Shown: positions 34,070 through 42,461, numbered from the stretch's first letter. The stretch is DNA of 64,000 nucleotides from Methanobacteriota archaeon (GCA_023399215.1 JAEWQJ010000058.1:7602-71601); one strand, 5' to 3'. The notes: generated by a model from the letters alone, not told the origin. Made by a program: numbers and translations.

Positions 34070-34567
34070 ATGGGGTTTGTTGGCAAACTTAAAAGAGTAG
34101 TTGAAGTCTTGAAAGAAGACGAATCTGTAGAAAAGGGAAATGATTTTGAAAAATATGTTGTGAACCTTTTTGACGACAAATATTTCTCGATTGTACAATG
34201 GAGTACAGATATTATGCGTAAGCATGACAGATTTGTGGAATCGGATACCGACCCGGATCTTATTGTCCGTTATCTCCCGAAAGACGAAGTTTTTTGCGTT
34301 GAATGTAAGTTCAGGTCCGGCCTGTTTGAGGGTAAACTCCAGTGGTCCGACCCTCAGCAATTAAAACGTTATCAGAGCTTTGCGAGAGAAAAGAAGCTTC
34401 CTTTCTTTGTTGTCATCGGATTTGGTGGAGACTCATCTTATCCAGACAGGATGTTCTGTATTCCCCTTAAAGAAGCAAAGTACCCGGCGCTTTATCCGAG
34501 TATATTCAAAAAATTCGAGAGGAAGCCTGAAAAAAGTTTTTTCTGGAAAAATGGTATCTTGAATTAA
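34070..34567 (+). CDS. PD-(D/E)XK nuclease-like protein
   Basis: A 165-residue soluble protein with a compact restriction-endonuclease-like core. KGNDFEKYVVNLF is the expected N-terminal helix, TDPDLIVRYLP provides the catalytic Asp, and VFCVECKFRSG the E-x-K of the PD-(D/E)XK site. After the core comes QLKRYQSFAREKKLPFFVVIG, a common strand-helix pair in these folds. It has no methyltransferase or helicase partner nearby. It may act in repair or defence, but nothing here proves it. An ATG at 34070 follows GGAGG by about 12 bases. A decayed paralogue lies directly upstream. Confidence 0.7.
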   Translation: MGFVGKLKRVVEVLKEDESVEKGNDFEKYVVNLFDDKYFSIVQWSTDIMRKHDRFVESDTDPDLIVRYLPKDEVFCVECKFRSGLFEGKLQWSDPQQLKRYQSFAREKKLPFFVVIGFGGDSSYPDRMFCIPLKEAKYPALYPSIFKKFERKPEKSFFWKNGILN

Positions 34568-34740
34568 CTTATATAGAGCTTACGCAGTTGAGCAATAAAA
34601 TCAGGCACATCCAATCATATTATAATTACTGACACTTGCTGTTGAGTGTTTTCCATTCTTGTTCAAGTTCAACTGCATGAGCCTATAATATTCACTGCCA
34701 GGTCTGCACTTTATATGCAGGTTTGCACTTTTATATGCAT

Positions 34741-35628
34741 TTAAACTACTGTTTTAATTGGCACTTTTTCAACTGCGGGTTTATTAGCCGCTAAAAATGT
34801 TGCTTTTACCTGACCCTGCGGGTTTCTTAGTTCTATTTTCGCGTCTGAGTAGTAGCCTATCTCGATATCTTCCGTAAATTCTCTGTTAGTCGAGAGACTG
34901 GCAGAACTCATAACGCCAGTAATGGGAAGAGACCAGAAATGATGGTCTTTGTAAGTCGGGTTATAATTGACAGCTGTACTACCTGTCAGATGGGCCATGT
35001 AAACAATCCTTACCTTCATTACACCTCGGCTTGCTGACAGTACGGCTTCAATTGACTCGCCAGGTTCCAATTCTACACTTACTCCTGAGCTTGAACCGAC
35101 TGTAACACTTTTGCTTTCAGATCCACCCTGCCCCCAGGAATGGCTGTAGGACATTGAGGTTTCTCCTCCTCCACCGGCTCCCAGAAAGCTGACATCATAT
35201 GTAATCTTCTGTCCTACATCAATTGTGTCCGTCTGAGACCAGTTGCTCTCTGTGGTATTGGTTACCTGGTCCGAAATGCTGGCATCGAAAGTGGCCTTTT
35301 TTGAGCTGCTATTGACGAATTTCTTAGTTGCCACTATTACTGGTTCTGAAGTAATCTCGGTTATTTTTGAACTCTTGACATCCAGTATCGTCTGAACCTC
35401 ACTCCAGCCGTATTTTTTGTAGAGGTCATCCCAGGGAGTGGGGCTGTGAAGATAAGCATCATTAGGTTTCTTTCCAAAATACTTTTCAACTGCACTCTTG
35501 AGACCTGAATCTTCAATGCCAAATGTCTTTCTCTCTTTATCCGTGATAATGTGCTGTACACTTCCCGAAGCGCTGACGCTTGAAGTTGCTGCGTCTGCAC
35601 CCGCCTTTATGCTGATTTCAATACCCAT
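34741..35628 (-). CDS. Aerolysin-like (ETX/MTX2-type) beta-pore-forming protein candidate
   Basis: A 295-residue protein rich in Ser/Thr/Gly beta strands. Residues from about 105 to 215 have the layout of the aerolysin-fold pore module: KKFVNSSSKKATFDASIS, a polar strand (TNTTESNWSQTDTIDVG), a short apolar Gly-rich tip (ITYDVSFLGAGGGGETSMS), a second polar strand (SHSWGQGGSESKSVTVGS), then VSVELEPGESIEAVLS. The same order is seen in ETX/MTX2, hydralysin and natterin-like proteins. The N-terminal 100 residues would be a receptor or head region. No signal peptide is visible. It stands alone on the minus strand. Fold assignment is by recalled pattern. Confidence 0.6.
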   Translation of the reverse strand: MGIEISIKAGADAATSSVSASGSVQHIITDKERKTFGIEDSGLKSAVEKYFGKKPNDAYLHSPTPWDDLYKKYGWSEVQTILDVKSSKITEITSEPVIVATKKFVNSSSKKATFDASISDQVTNTTESNWSQTDTIDVGQKITYDVSFLGAGGGGETSMSYSHSWGQGGSESKSVTVGSSSGVSVELEPGESIEAVLSASRGVMKVRIVYMAHLTGSTAVNYNPTYKDHHFWSLPITGVMSSASLSTNREFTEDIEIGYYSDAKIELRNPQGQVKATFLAANKPAVEKVPIKTVV

Positions 35629-35788
35629 ACTTTCCTGTATGAAACCAATTCAATATAAGTTTTCTTAGAGTGTGCTGGGGGGTGTGAGAATATGTCTTTG
35701 GTATTTCTCCCTCTTCTAATTTTATTTCTCCTTAATTTATAATACTTGAAATCTCAATACTACTAATAACTCTTTTTTGGGGAAGAGT

Positions 35789-37153
35789 ATGAAACTTAAA
35801 TCCGTTAACCCTTATACGGAAAAAGTAAACTGGACGTATGATTCCCTTTCTATTGGGGAATGCAGAGCCCGTATTGAGAAATCCAGAACTGCTTTTTCCT
35901 TATGGGGTTCACTGCCTGTAGAGGAAAAGGCGAAACATTTTAAAACTGCTGCCGAGATTCTTCGGGAGAGTACCGATACTTATGCTGAAATTATTACAAA
36001 AGAAATGGGGAAACCTGTAAGGCAGTCAAAGAAGGAGGTTCAAAAATGTGCCCAAATCTGTGATTATTATGCAAAAAACGCAACTGAACTCCTGAAAGAC
36101 GAAATTGTGGATATCGGAACTGAGAAAAGTTATGTAACCTTTGAGCCTCTTGGAGTAATTTTCGGGATCATGCCCTGGAATTTCCCTTTCTGGCAGGTTT
36201 TCAGGTTTGCAATACCTGCGATGTGTGCAGGAAATGTCTGTGTACTCAAGCACGCCTCAAATGTGCCAAAGTCGGCGCTGGAAATCGAAAATATCTTCCT
36301 TGAGGCCGAATTTCCTGAAAACGTTTTCAATACCCTGTTAATTGACTCCAAGACTGCCATGCAAATTCTTAAAGAAGAACTGGTGGACGGGGTTTCGTTT
36401 ACAGGCAGTACAGGCGCAGGCTCGAAAATAGGGAAACTTGCAGGGAGAGGTATCAAGCCTGTAGTACTGGAACTTGGAGGCTCGGACCCTTTCATAGTGC
36501 TTGAAGATGCTAACATCGAGAGGGCTGCTCAAGCAGCTGTGAAGTCCCGCTTTCTAAATGCCGGACAAAGTTGTACCGCTGCCAAACGATTGATTGTCGT
36601 AGAAGATATTGTTGCGGATTTTATCGAGTCATTTGAACTCAAGGTGAAGGAACTGAATATCGGAGACCCTATGGATGAGAAAACCGATATTGGACCTCTT
36701 GCAAAGAAGGAATTTCTCGAGAGTCTTGAGCGAGTCCTGAAAGACGCAAAAAAGAAAGGTGCAAAACTTCACGTTTACGGAGAAGAACATAAAAAAGGGT
36801 TTTTCTTCAGGCCGACCATCATTCCTGCAGCCAGTACGGATATGGAAGTATGCAGGACTGAGGTTTTCGGACCAATTGCCCCGGTGATCACGGTAAAAGA
36901 TGAGGATGAAGCCGTGGAGATTGCAAATTCCACTTAGTATGGGCTCGGGACGAAAATCTGGTCAGGAAACCTGGATAGGGCTGAAAGGCTGGCAAAAAGA
37001 ATAAAGTCCGGGTTAGTATCTATCAATGGAATGATCAAATCCGATCCGAGGCTTCCTTTTGGCGGGACCAAGAAATCCGGGATTGGGCGAGAACTTTCAC
37101 ACTATGGGCTCAGGGAATTTGTGAATATAAAAACTGTTGTTGTTAACAGATAA
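35789..37153 (+). CDS. NAD(P)-dependent aldehyde dehydrogenase with in-frame TAG codon
   Basis: The frame encodes a complete aldehyde dehydrogenase of the succinate-semialdehyde type, 454 residues, if the TAG at 36935-36937 (codon 383) is read through. Before it lie the cofactor site FGIMPWNFPFWQVF, SFTGSTGAG, catalytic E228 (LELGGSDPF) and C262 (NAGQSCTAAKR). After it the same frame continues YGLGTKIWSGNLDRA, PFGGTKKSGIGRELS and FVNIKTVVVNR, then TAA. No other stop or frameshift occurs. The TAG replaces a variable residue in the usual (N)(S/D)T-x-YGLG sequence. Without readthrough the protein loses part of its catalytic and dimer region. UAG can encode pyrrolysine in Methanosarcina. GGGGAAGAG precedes the ATG. 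Confidence 0.8.
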
Positions 37154-37216
37154 ACAGGGGTTTTAAGTCCCATATTGCTAATAATAGAATTATTCTTCAA
37201 TTTAGGGGGGAATATA

Positions 37217-37579
37217 TTGTCCGAATTAGCTGAGCAGGATGTGATGTCCAGATTAACCAGGCTGGAACAGAAAATGAATGACCTGGATAGGAGTGCAGAC
37301 GCCCTGATAGATGAACTAGAGAGTCTGGAAGCTGTAGCTAGAGAATTAAAGTTGACAGAGTCGGTAAATAAATTCGATGAATATCTCGAAGAGGTAGGAC
37401 AAATTAAAGAGGATTTAAGCTGCAAATTATCGGACGAGATCGAAAATGAACAAATGAGGGAACTGGTAGAGGCAAGGATGAAAACCGTACCCGCGGATAT
37501 TGAAAATCTAAGAAATGAATATAATTCTGCTCGCGGTAAACTGGCAGAGATCCGAGAAGAGTTACGAAAAAGCAGATAG
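37217..37579 (+). CDS. Small coiled-coil protein
   Basis: A 120-residue, highly charged, almost wholly helical protein (LTRLEQKMNDLDRSADALID, MRELVEARMKTVPADIENL). Heptad-like spacing suggests one or two coiled coils. The start is TTG 37217, since a GGGGGG tract lies about six bases upstream; earlier in-frame codons lack a site. It ends in TAG, with a TAA ten codons further in frame. No family recognised. It follows the aldehyde dehydrogenase by 63 nt and may be co-transcribed. Confidence 0.6.
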   Translation: MSELAEQDVMSRLTRLEQKMNDLDRSADALIDELESLEAVARELKLTESVNKFDEYLEEVGQIKEDLSCKLSDEIENEQMRELVEARMKTVPADIENLRNEYNSARGKLAEIREELRKSR

Positions 37580-37632
37580 AGTGAGCCAGATAGAGTAAGC
37601 CAGATAGAGTAAGCCAGATAGAGTAAGCCAGA
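37573..37632. repeat. 14-bp tandem repeat at gene end
   Basis: Four copies of CAGATAGAGTAAGC; the first includes the TAG stop of the coiled-coil gene. Confidence 0.75.
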
Positions 37633-37909
37633 CTAAGCATTCAGGGATTTAAGTGGTTGAATTTTTTATGCAAACCATATAAAACATTATTAATATAATA
37701 TTAGTAGAATATTAAAAAGACGAATGAAAAGCACTAACCACTTAACTCAATTCTTCATCCCGGGACAATTAAGATCAGGATTTTTGCCAAAAAGCCACAA
37801 AACGGAAAAGCCTCTATACATTGATTTTAGCCTGGTGATAGGCTATGCCTGGAGACTGCAGGACGTAATATTCAGGATAAAAAGGAAAGAAAAATGAAAT
37901 TATTTTTCA

Positions 37910-38047
37910 TCAGGGTGACTTCTTTCGTCTCAACACCAGCAACGTAAGGGCTACAATTACAGATGCAAATATCCAAAATATAACGGTAAATGGATTTATT
38001 GCTTTTTTGAGCACGTCTATTTTCTTTTCTAGCCGTAGCGGGTTCAC
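37910..38047 (-). CDS. Possible 45-residue membrane protein or gene remnant
   Basis: From GTG 38047 the minus strand reads NPLRLEKKIDVLKKAINP, then a single membrane helix (FTVIFWIFASVIVALTLLVL) and a basic tail RRKKSP. The amphipathic-helix-plus-anchor design is coding-like. GGAG lies about 13 bases before the GTG. It could be an intact small protein or only the tail of a lost larger one; upstream in the same frame there is a stop immediately before the GTG. Confidence 0.4.
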   Translation of the reverse strand: MNPLRLEKKIDVLKKAINPFTVIFWIFASVIVALTLLVLRRKKSP

Positions 38048-38235
38048 TTAGTCCAGCTCCACGAAATCTTTGGCTATGTAATTATGCCTTAATTAGTATT
38101 AATATTGTTACCATTAGAAGGGTAACAGATATTGATTTAGATTTATTCTGTAATAGAGCTATCCGAAAAGTCAGTAATCGGATGTTGTAATAATTAGAAT
38201 CGGCCTAGGATGTTGTAATAATTAGAATCGGTCTA

Positions 38236-38765
38236 AATATTCATTCATCCGTTCCGGTTTTATATTTTGCATATTTTCAAAACAACAGTAGAGAACCACT
38301 TTTCGTACAGGCTCTAAATCGCGGGACGATTTTCTGTTTTTCATGAAATTCTCGGACTTTGTTTAAATTTCTACAAGATTTACCTCTGTTTAGTATGACA
38401 TCTGCATGTTCTGACAACGCATATACCTTTCTAGCGAAAGGCAACTCAAATCTGAGGGCAGTTTACTAATTAAATGAGCAATTTAATATAAATATCACAT
38501 CATATGAAATAATGATGTTCGTATAACCATATAAAAATAGTAAACTGTAATTGAATTCTGATAATAGGTATCAAGTGGAGAAATCATATACTTTAAAATA
38601 TTTTTTCAATTATGGTTTTCTAAACTCAATTGTTCTTTAGTGAGTAAGAATTGAAGGCCTGAAAAAACAGAATATTTAATTAGAGGTCAGTTAAGCCGGA
38701 AGGATGATTAGATAGCCAGCTTAATGAAGTCACACAAAAGAAAACGGTTCATATTCACAGTTTGA
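38236..38765 (+). pseudogene. Relic of a coiled-coil protein gene with repeat DNA (copy 1)
   Basis: Two parts resemble 39520-39951. The first (to about 38510) shares CACTTTTCG, ATTTGGTATGACAT-like and CAAATCTGAG blocks. The second (from 38620) shares AACTCAATTGTTCT and GCCGGAA-GATGA. Translated with stops and one frameshift, the second part reads RIEGLKKQNI and NEVTQKKTVHIH. Related text is in the relic at 47897-48342 (IEELKTQID, DEVTQKQTVHVY). It is not able to make a protein. The rest of 37633-38235 shows no other gene than the one listed. Confidence 0.6.
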
Positions 38766-38779
38766 CCCACTTTCAAAGT

Positions 38780-39448
38780 TCACTTCAGGATAGTATTAAT
38801 CATCTTTTCAAGTCCATTTCTATCAACTAAATCAATAAGATTCGCTTCAGCTAATTGTTTGGCAGAATAGGTAAAATAACTATTTGTAACTACTATACCT
38901 TCGGTGCATTTGTAAAAACCTTTTGCAGCTACAACTTCCTGTACTGCACCGTTTGATACCTTACCCGAGTATCGTTTGACCTGAACAGCTATTCTCGCTT
39001 TTCTTTTTGACGTTAGAATAAGGTCTGCACCCTGATCACCTGAAAATGGAGTGTGATAGACTGAATATCCTAGCTGTTCGTAAACGTATTTCATAAATTC
39101 TTCAAATTTGTACCCATCCATCTCATCAATTTCGTCTAACGTGGGTAGTTCTAGTTTTGATGGTTTTTTAAAAATTTGTTTTATAAACCTATATGGTAAG
39201 TGGATTAAGAAACTGAGAAATAGCCCCAATGATTTTAGTAAATAGATTGAGAAACTAAACAGTTGCCATATTGCTTTCAATAAGCGAATTGAAAAAATAA
39301 ACAATAGCCTCATTGCTTTCAGTAAGTAAATTGGGAGACTAAACAGTAGTTTTATTGATTTTAGAAAAAGATATAGCACAATTTTAAATATTCCAGTAAT
39401 AAAGTGATGTTGTTTTCTTCGCTTTCCTCTCTTTCCGATTTTCATCAA
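38780..39448 (-). CDS. Membrane-anchored Mrr-type restriction endonuclease-like protein
   Basis: A 222-residue protein in two parts. Residues about 20-88 hold four 14-residue hydrophobic repeats of the form YLLKAxxLLFxFSI, probably membrane-inserting helices; each repeat corresponds to about 42 bp of repeated DNA. Residues 108-222 are an Mrr-like nuclease: MDGYKFEEFMKYVYEQLGY, then GDQGADLIL with the catalytic Asp, AVQVKRYSGKVSNGAVQEV with the QxK motif, and GIVVTNSYFT. Mrr enzymes cut modified DNA; a membrane-attached form may act on incoming DNA. That role is inference. Direct-repeat relics flank the gene on both sides. Confidence 0.78.
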   Translation of the reverse strand: MMKIGKRGKRRKQHHFITGIFKIVLYLFLKSIKLLFSLPIYLLKAMRLLFIFSIRLLKAIWQLFSFSIYLLKSLGLFLSFLIHLPYRFIKQIFKKPSKLELPTLDEIDEMDGYKFEEFMKYVYEQLGYSVYHTPFSGDQGADLILTSKRKARIAVQVKRYSGKVSNGAVQEVVAAKGFYKCTEGIVVTNSYFTYSAKQLAEANLIDLVDRNGLEKMINTILK

Positions 39449-39519
39449 TGTACTTCCTTCTGTTTTTAAGAGCCCGCCGAAAGTCTAGATGCATGTTGAA
39501 AAGTCACAATAAGTGTATA

Positions 39520-39951
39520 ATGTCCGAGTATCCATTCCGGCTTTGCATCCTACTATTGTAAAAGTTACAGTGGATAACCACTTTTCGGATAGACTCTAAA
39601 TTACGGGACAATTTTTGGTTTTCGGAGAGGTCTCAAACTTTTTTAAAATTTTAGTGAAAAGTTGTATTCATTTGGTATGACATTTGAATGGTGTGATACA
39701 GAAATGCGTCTCTAGTGAAAGGAAATTCAAATCTGAGAGCAACTTACCAATTAAAAGAATAGCTTAATATAAATATACTGTCGTTTGAAAAGCCTGTCCC
39801 CAATCCTAAACTCAATTGTTCTATGGCAAGTAAGGATTGAATAGTTAAAAAAGCAGGATGACTTGATTAGAGATTAATTAAGCCGGAATGATGAATAGGT
39901 AAGCTAGCTTATCGAAATAACACAAAACCAAGCTGCGTACATTCAGAGTTT
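39520..39951 (+). pseudogene. Relic of a coiled-coil protein gene with repeat DNA (copy 2)
   Basis: Direct-repeat partner of 38236-38765. One frame from about 39808 reads NSIVLWQVRIE, LKKQDDLIRD, LSRNDE and LIEIT separated by single stops, most at positions where the relic at 47897 has Gln or similar. This indicates a gene inactivated by point mutations. The remaining spacer to 40060 shows no gene. Confidence 0.6.
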
Positions 39952-40060
39952 AATTCCGGAAAAGAGTAAATCAAATATAAAACTTTTGTTCAAAGTTATT
40001 GACAATAAATGATGGTGAAAGTTTTGGTAGAGCATTTAGATTCGGTATGCTAGTATTAGT

Positions 40061-40246
40061 AAAATATAAATAATATGTAGACCAGTCATTATAATTAATA
40101 GTAAAATTATTCGGTCATGCCCATGAGTTACTGATTAATTCCAAAAAAGAGAGTACACCCCCTGTTTGAAAAAAACGAAAAGATATTATTGTGCTTACCC
40201 TTTTCAATAGCTCACTCACATTACCAATAATTCTATGGGATCTAAA
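40061..40246 (+). promoter_or_regulatory. TetR-type promoter/operator and structured leader, copy 1
   Basis: TATA box AAAATATAAA at 40061-40070 and operator TAGACCAGTC at 40078-40087 just downstream, where bound repressor would block initiation. A leader of about 150 nt follows. Its left arm (TTATTCGGTCATG..., from about 40107) is partly complementary to the right arm ending ACCAATAA near 40230. The TTCTATGGGATC block (40231-40242) precedes the start. The same layout recurs at 41443 and 42518. Confidence 0.75.
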
Positions 40247-40807
40247 ATGAATACACGTGAAAAAATCCTCACTACTGCTGCTTTTTTATTCCAAAAAAAC
40301 GGTTATCATGCTACTGGATTAAATGAAATCATTAAAGAAAGTGGAACTCCGAAAGGATCATTGTATTATCATTTTCCAAATGGGAAGGAGGAATTAGCAG
40401 CAGCTACTATAAAATTGATGGGAGACAAAATTCAACACCAGATAGAAGAAGAATTAGCAAAGAATAGCGATCCGGTTCAAGCCATTGAGGAATTTATTCT
40501 GGGTTTAGCACGGGATTTCAACGAAAAAGATCAAAAGAATTGTTTCTCTATCAGTTTGCTGGCCTTAGAGACGGTCTCGATAAGCGATTCATTACGAAAA
40601 ACCTGTATTGAGGTCTATGACCAGTGGATGAATATATATTATCAGAAATTGGTTAGCAGTGGATTTTCATCAGAAAAAGCGAAAGAATTAAGCTTAATTC
40701 TTCAATTAATGATCGAAGGTGCGATAACGATATCTTTGATTCGTAATGATACTACCATGCTGGTAGCAGCTGCTGAAAAAATTCCAATTTTATTAGAAAA
40801 TGAATAA
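40247..40807 (+). CDS. TetR family transcriptional regulator (paralogue 1)
   Basis: A 186-residue TetR repressor. The N-terminal DNA-binding domain is standard: REKILTTAAFLFQKNGYHAT, LNEIIKESGTPKGSLYYHFP and NGKEEL, with the recognition helix at TPKGSLYYHF. The ligand domain resembles the TetR_C group with NCFSISLLALETVS. It differs from the paralogue at 42702 at 18 of 186 positions by my count, so both likely bind the same operator. The start at 40247 fits the common spacing from the conserved ATGGGAT block in all three leaders; ATG 40235 is an alternative. Autoregulation is likely, because the operator overlaps its promoter. Confidence 0.88.
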   Translation: MNTREKILTTAAFLFQKNGYHATGLNEIIKESGTPKGSLYYHFPNGKEELAAATIKLMGDKIQHQIEEELAKNSDPVQAIEEFILGLARDFNEKDQKNCFSISLLALETVSISDSLRKTCIEVYDQWMNIYYQKLVSSGFSSEKAKELSLILQLMIEGAITISLIRNDTTMLVAAAEKIPILLENE

Positions 40808-40813
40808 CTTAAA

Positions 40814-40858
40814 TTTTTATATATTTTTTACCTAATAATATATAGACTGGTCTGTATA
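40814..40858 (+). promoter_or_regulatory. TATA box and TetR operator between TetR1 and the next gene
   Basis: TTTTTATATATTTTTT (40814-40829) is followed by TATAGACTGGTCTGTATA (40841-40858), a palindrome with one mismatch per arm pair. It contains the operator core in the opposite orientation to that upstream of TetR1 (GACTGGTC against GACCAGTC). It should control the gene at 40965. Confidence 0.75.
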
Positions 40859-40964
40859 CTAGTGTGGGGGACTTATTTTAGGAATACTACTTCCAAGAAA
40901 GAAACAGATTGTCAACGCTCCCAAAACTTTAAACTGAGGTATTAAATATTTAAACAGTGATAGT

Positions 40965-41249
40965 ATGAGAAGAGTAGAGTTTCATAATACTAAATGGCTT
41001 GAAAAACTACGTGATCATCTTGAAAGAAATAGATTTGGTGACTGGAACACTCGATCAACAGACTTATATCAACACTTTCTCAAAATGATCAACACCTTGG
41101 ATCATAAGCAGTTGCAAGGAATAACGATAGATAGATACGAAATGCATTCTGGATGTATTATTTTTTACGATGATGAGCATATAAATCTAGTAATTGTATC
41201 TTTTGACGACACTGATGTAAATGAGCTTACTAAGAGAATTGGGATGTAA
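40965..41249 (+). CDS. Unrecognised 94-residue protein in TetR/TBP locus
   Basis: A small soluble protein (FHNTKWLEKLRDHLERNRFG, NTLDHKQLQGITIDRYEMHS, CIIFYDDEHINLVIVSFDD). The second half reads as a beta-strand unit; no family is recognised. It lies between a TetR gene and the TBP paralogue, about 105 nt after a TetR operator, so it is probably controlled by that regulator. No clear ribosome site; the leader is about 100 nt. It may be a partner or effector of the locus. Confidence 0.6.
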   Translation: MRRVEFHNTKWLEKLRDHLERNRFGDWNTRSTDLYQHFLKMINTLDHKQLQGITIDRYEMHSGCIIFYDDEHINLVIVSFDDTDVNELTKRIGM

Positions 41250-41338
41250 GATATCGACACTTAGGTATAGCCAACTGTCATCGTCAGGAAAGGTATATAA
41301 TTAAAATCAACCCAAAAAATCAAAAACGGAAATATTGC

Positions 41339-41366
41339 GTTCTGTCAAGTCTCTTGTTGATAGAAC
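41339..41366. other. 10-bp hairpin before leader copy 2
   Basis: GTTCTGTCAA-GTCTCTTG-TTGATAGAAC forms a 10-bp stem with one G-U pair and an eight-base loop. The same stem occurs at 42434-42461. Both sit about 60-80 nt before the TATA boxes of leader copies 2 and 3. Confidence 0.7.
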
Positions 41367-41442
41367 AAAATCAGATTAATTAGATATTTTCTACATTTTT
41401 CTGCATAAATAAAACACGTAACTATTCTTCAGAGTATTCAGT

Positions 41443-41627
41443 AAAATATAAATAATATGTAGACCAGTCATTATAATAACTAGAAAAATAACTAGGTCAT
41501 GTCCGTGAGTTACTGATCAATTCCAAAAAAGAAAGCACATCCCCATGCTTAGAAAAAAGGAAAACATTCTTACGATTATGTTTTTTAATCACTCACGTCC
41601 ATTACCAATAATTTGATGGGATGTTGT
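41443..41627 (+). promoter_or_regulatory. TetR-type promoter/operator and structured leader, copy 2 (TBP gene)
   Basis: TATA box AAAATATAAA at 41443-41452, operator TAGACCAGTC at 41460-41469, then a leader homologous to those of both TetR genes. The paired core is CGTGAGT (41504-41510) with ACTCACG (41591-41597). The right arm ends ATTACCAATAATTTGATGGG, immediately before the TBP start. Its presence puts a general transcription factor under the local TetR control. Confidence 0.75.
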
Positions 41628-42185
41628 ATGGAACCCACGATAACTATAGAGAACATAGTAGCATCTACCAGGCTGGCAGAAGATTTCGACCTGCAAAAAT
41701 TAATGGACACCGGACTTAAGGGGGCAGAATATAACAAAACGAAGTTTCCCGGCCTTGTATACAGAATTAAGGATCCCAATGTTGTCTTTTTAATTTTCAC
41801 CTCTGGAAAAGTGGTATGCGCTGGAGCCAGAAGTCCTGAGAAAGCTCATATGGCCCTGATCAATCTGGCTAACGAGCTCTATTCAATAGGCTGCAAGGAA
41901 ATAGATCTAGAGCCTGAGATTCGCATTCAAAATGTGGTAGCCTCCGCAGACTTAAAGACGAATTTAAACCTGAACGCCATTTTGACAGCCTTTGGCATGG
42001 AAAATGTCGAGTACGAACCAGAGGTATTTCCTGGTCTTGTTTATAAGCTTGAAGCTCCCAAAGTGGTAGTGCTTGTATTCAGAACTGGCAAGCTGGTAAT
42101 TACAGGTGGAAAGTGTCCGGAGGATTGCAAAGAGGGCCTGCGGATCATCAAAGCACAGTTCGAAGAATTAGGACTTCTTTATTAA
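41628..42185 (+). CDS. tbp: TATA-binding protein paralogue
   Basis: A 185-residue TBP, the archaeal factor that binds TATA boxes and recruits TFB and RNA polymerase. It consists of the two standard direct repeats: IENIVASTRLAEDFDLQKLM, FPGLVYRIKDP and IFTSGKVVCAGARSPEKA; then IQNVVASADLKTNLNLNAIL, FPGLVYKLEAP and VFRTGKLVITGGKCPED. All four DNA-intercalating phenylalanines (two FPGL, two before xxGK) are kept, so it should bind DNA. Methanosarcina carry several TBP genes. This one differs from a housekeeping copy in its setting, inside a TetR-controlled locus. The start is set by family length and the conserved leader. Confidence 0.92.
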   Translation: MEPTITIENIVASTRLAEDFDLQKLMDTGLKGAEYNKTKFPGLVYRIKDPNVVFLIFTSGKVVCAGARSPEKAHMALINLANELYSIGCKEIDLEPEIRIQNVVASADLKTNLNLNAILTAFGMENVEYEPEVFPGLVYKLEAPKVVVLVFRTGKLVITGGKCPEDCKEGLRIIKAQFEELGLLY

Positions 42186-42433
42186 ATAGGCCTTCACGAA
42201 AATGATCTTCTTTTAATGATCACAGCGCCTTATTTACCAGAGAAATATGGTGATATTGTATATGGTGATATTGCTTCAAAAATAAAATAACTCGGTAAAG
42301 TAAGTCCAGATAAACAGAGACTTTGAAACAACATATAATGGTTGTTTCTATAATGACTATTTCCTGCGGGTTCAAGTATTGATCTAGTTAAGGTTATTTA
42401 CCCTGAACTGGAACTCATGACTCTTTGAGACTT

Positions 42434-42461
42434 GTTCTGTCAAGTCTTCGGTTGATAGAAC
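42434..42461. other. 10-bp hairpin before leader copy 3
   Basis: GTTCTGTCAA-GTCTTCGG-TTGATAGAAC; same stem as 41339-41366 with a changed loop, so stem conservation is stronger than loop conservation. The 42186-42433 spacer holds a short GGTGATATTGTATATGGTGA direct repeat near 42250 and no gene. Confidence 0.7.

Noticed and set aside
37577..37579. TAG stop of the small coiled-coil gene as another pyrrolysine candidate
   Set aside because: Readthrough would add only ten residues encoded by a tandem repeat, so there is no conserved sequence behind the TAG to support decoding.
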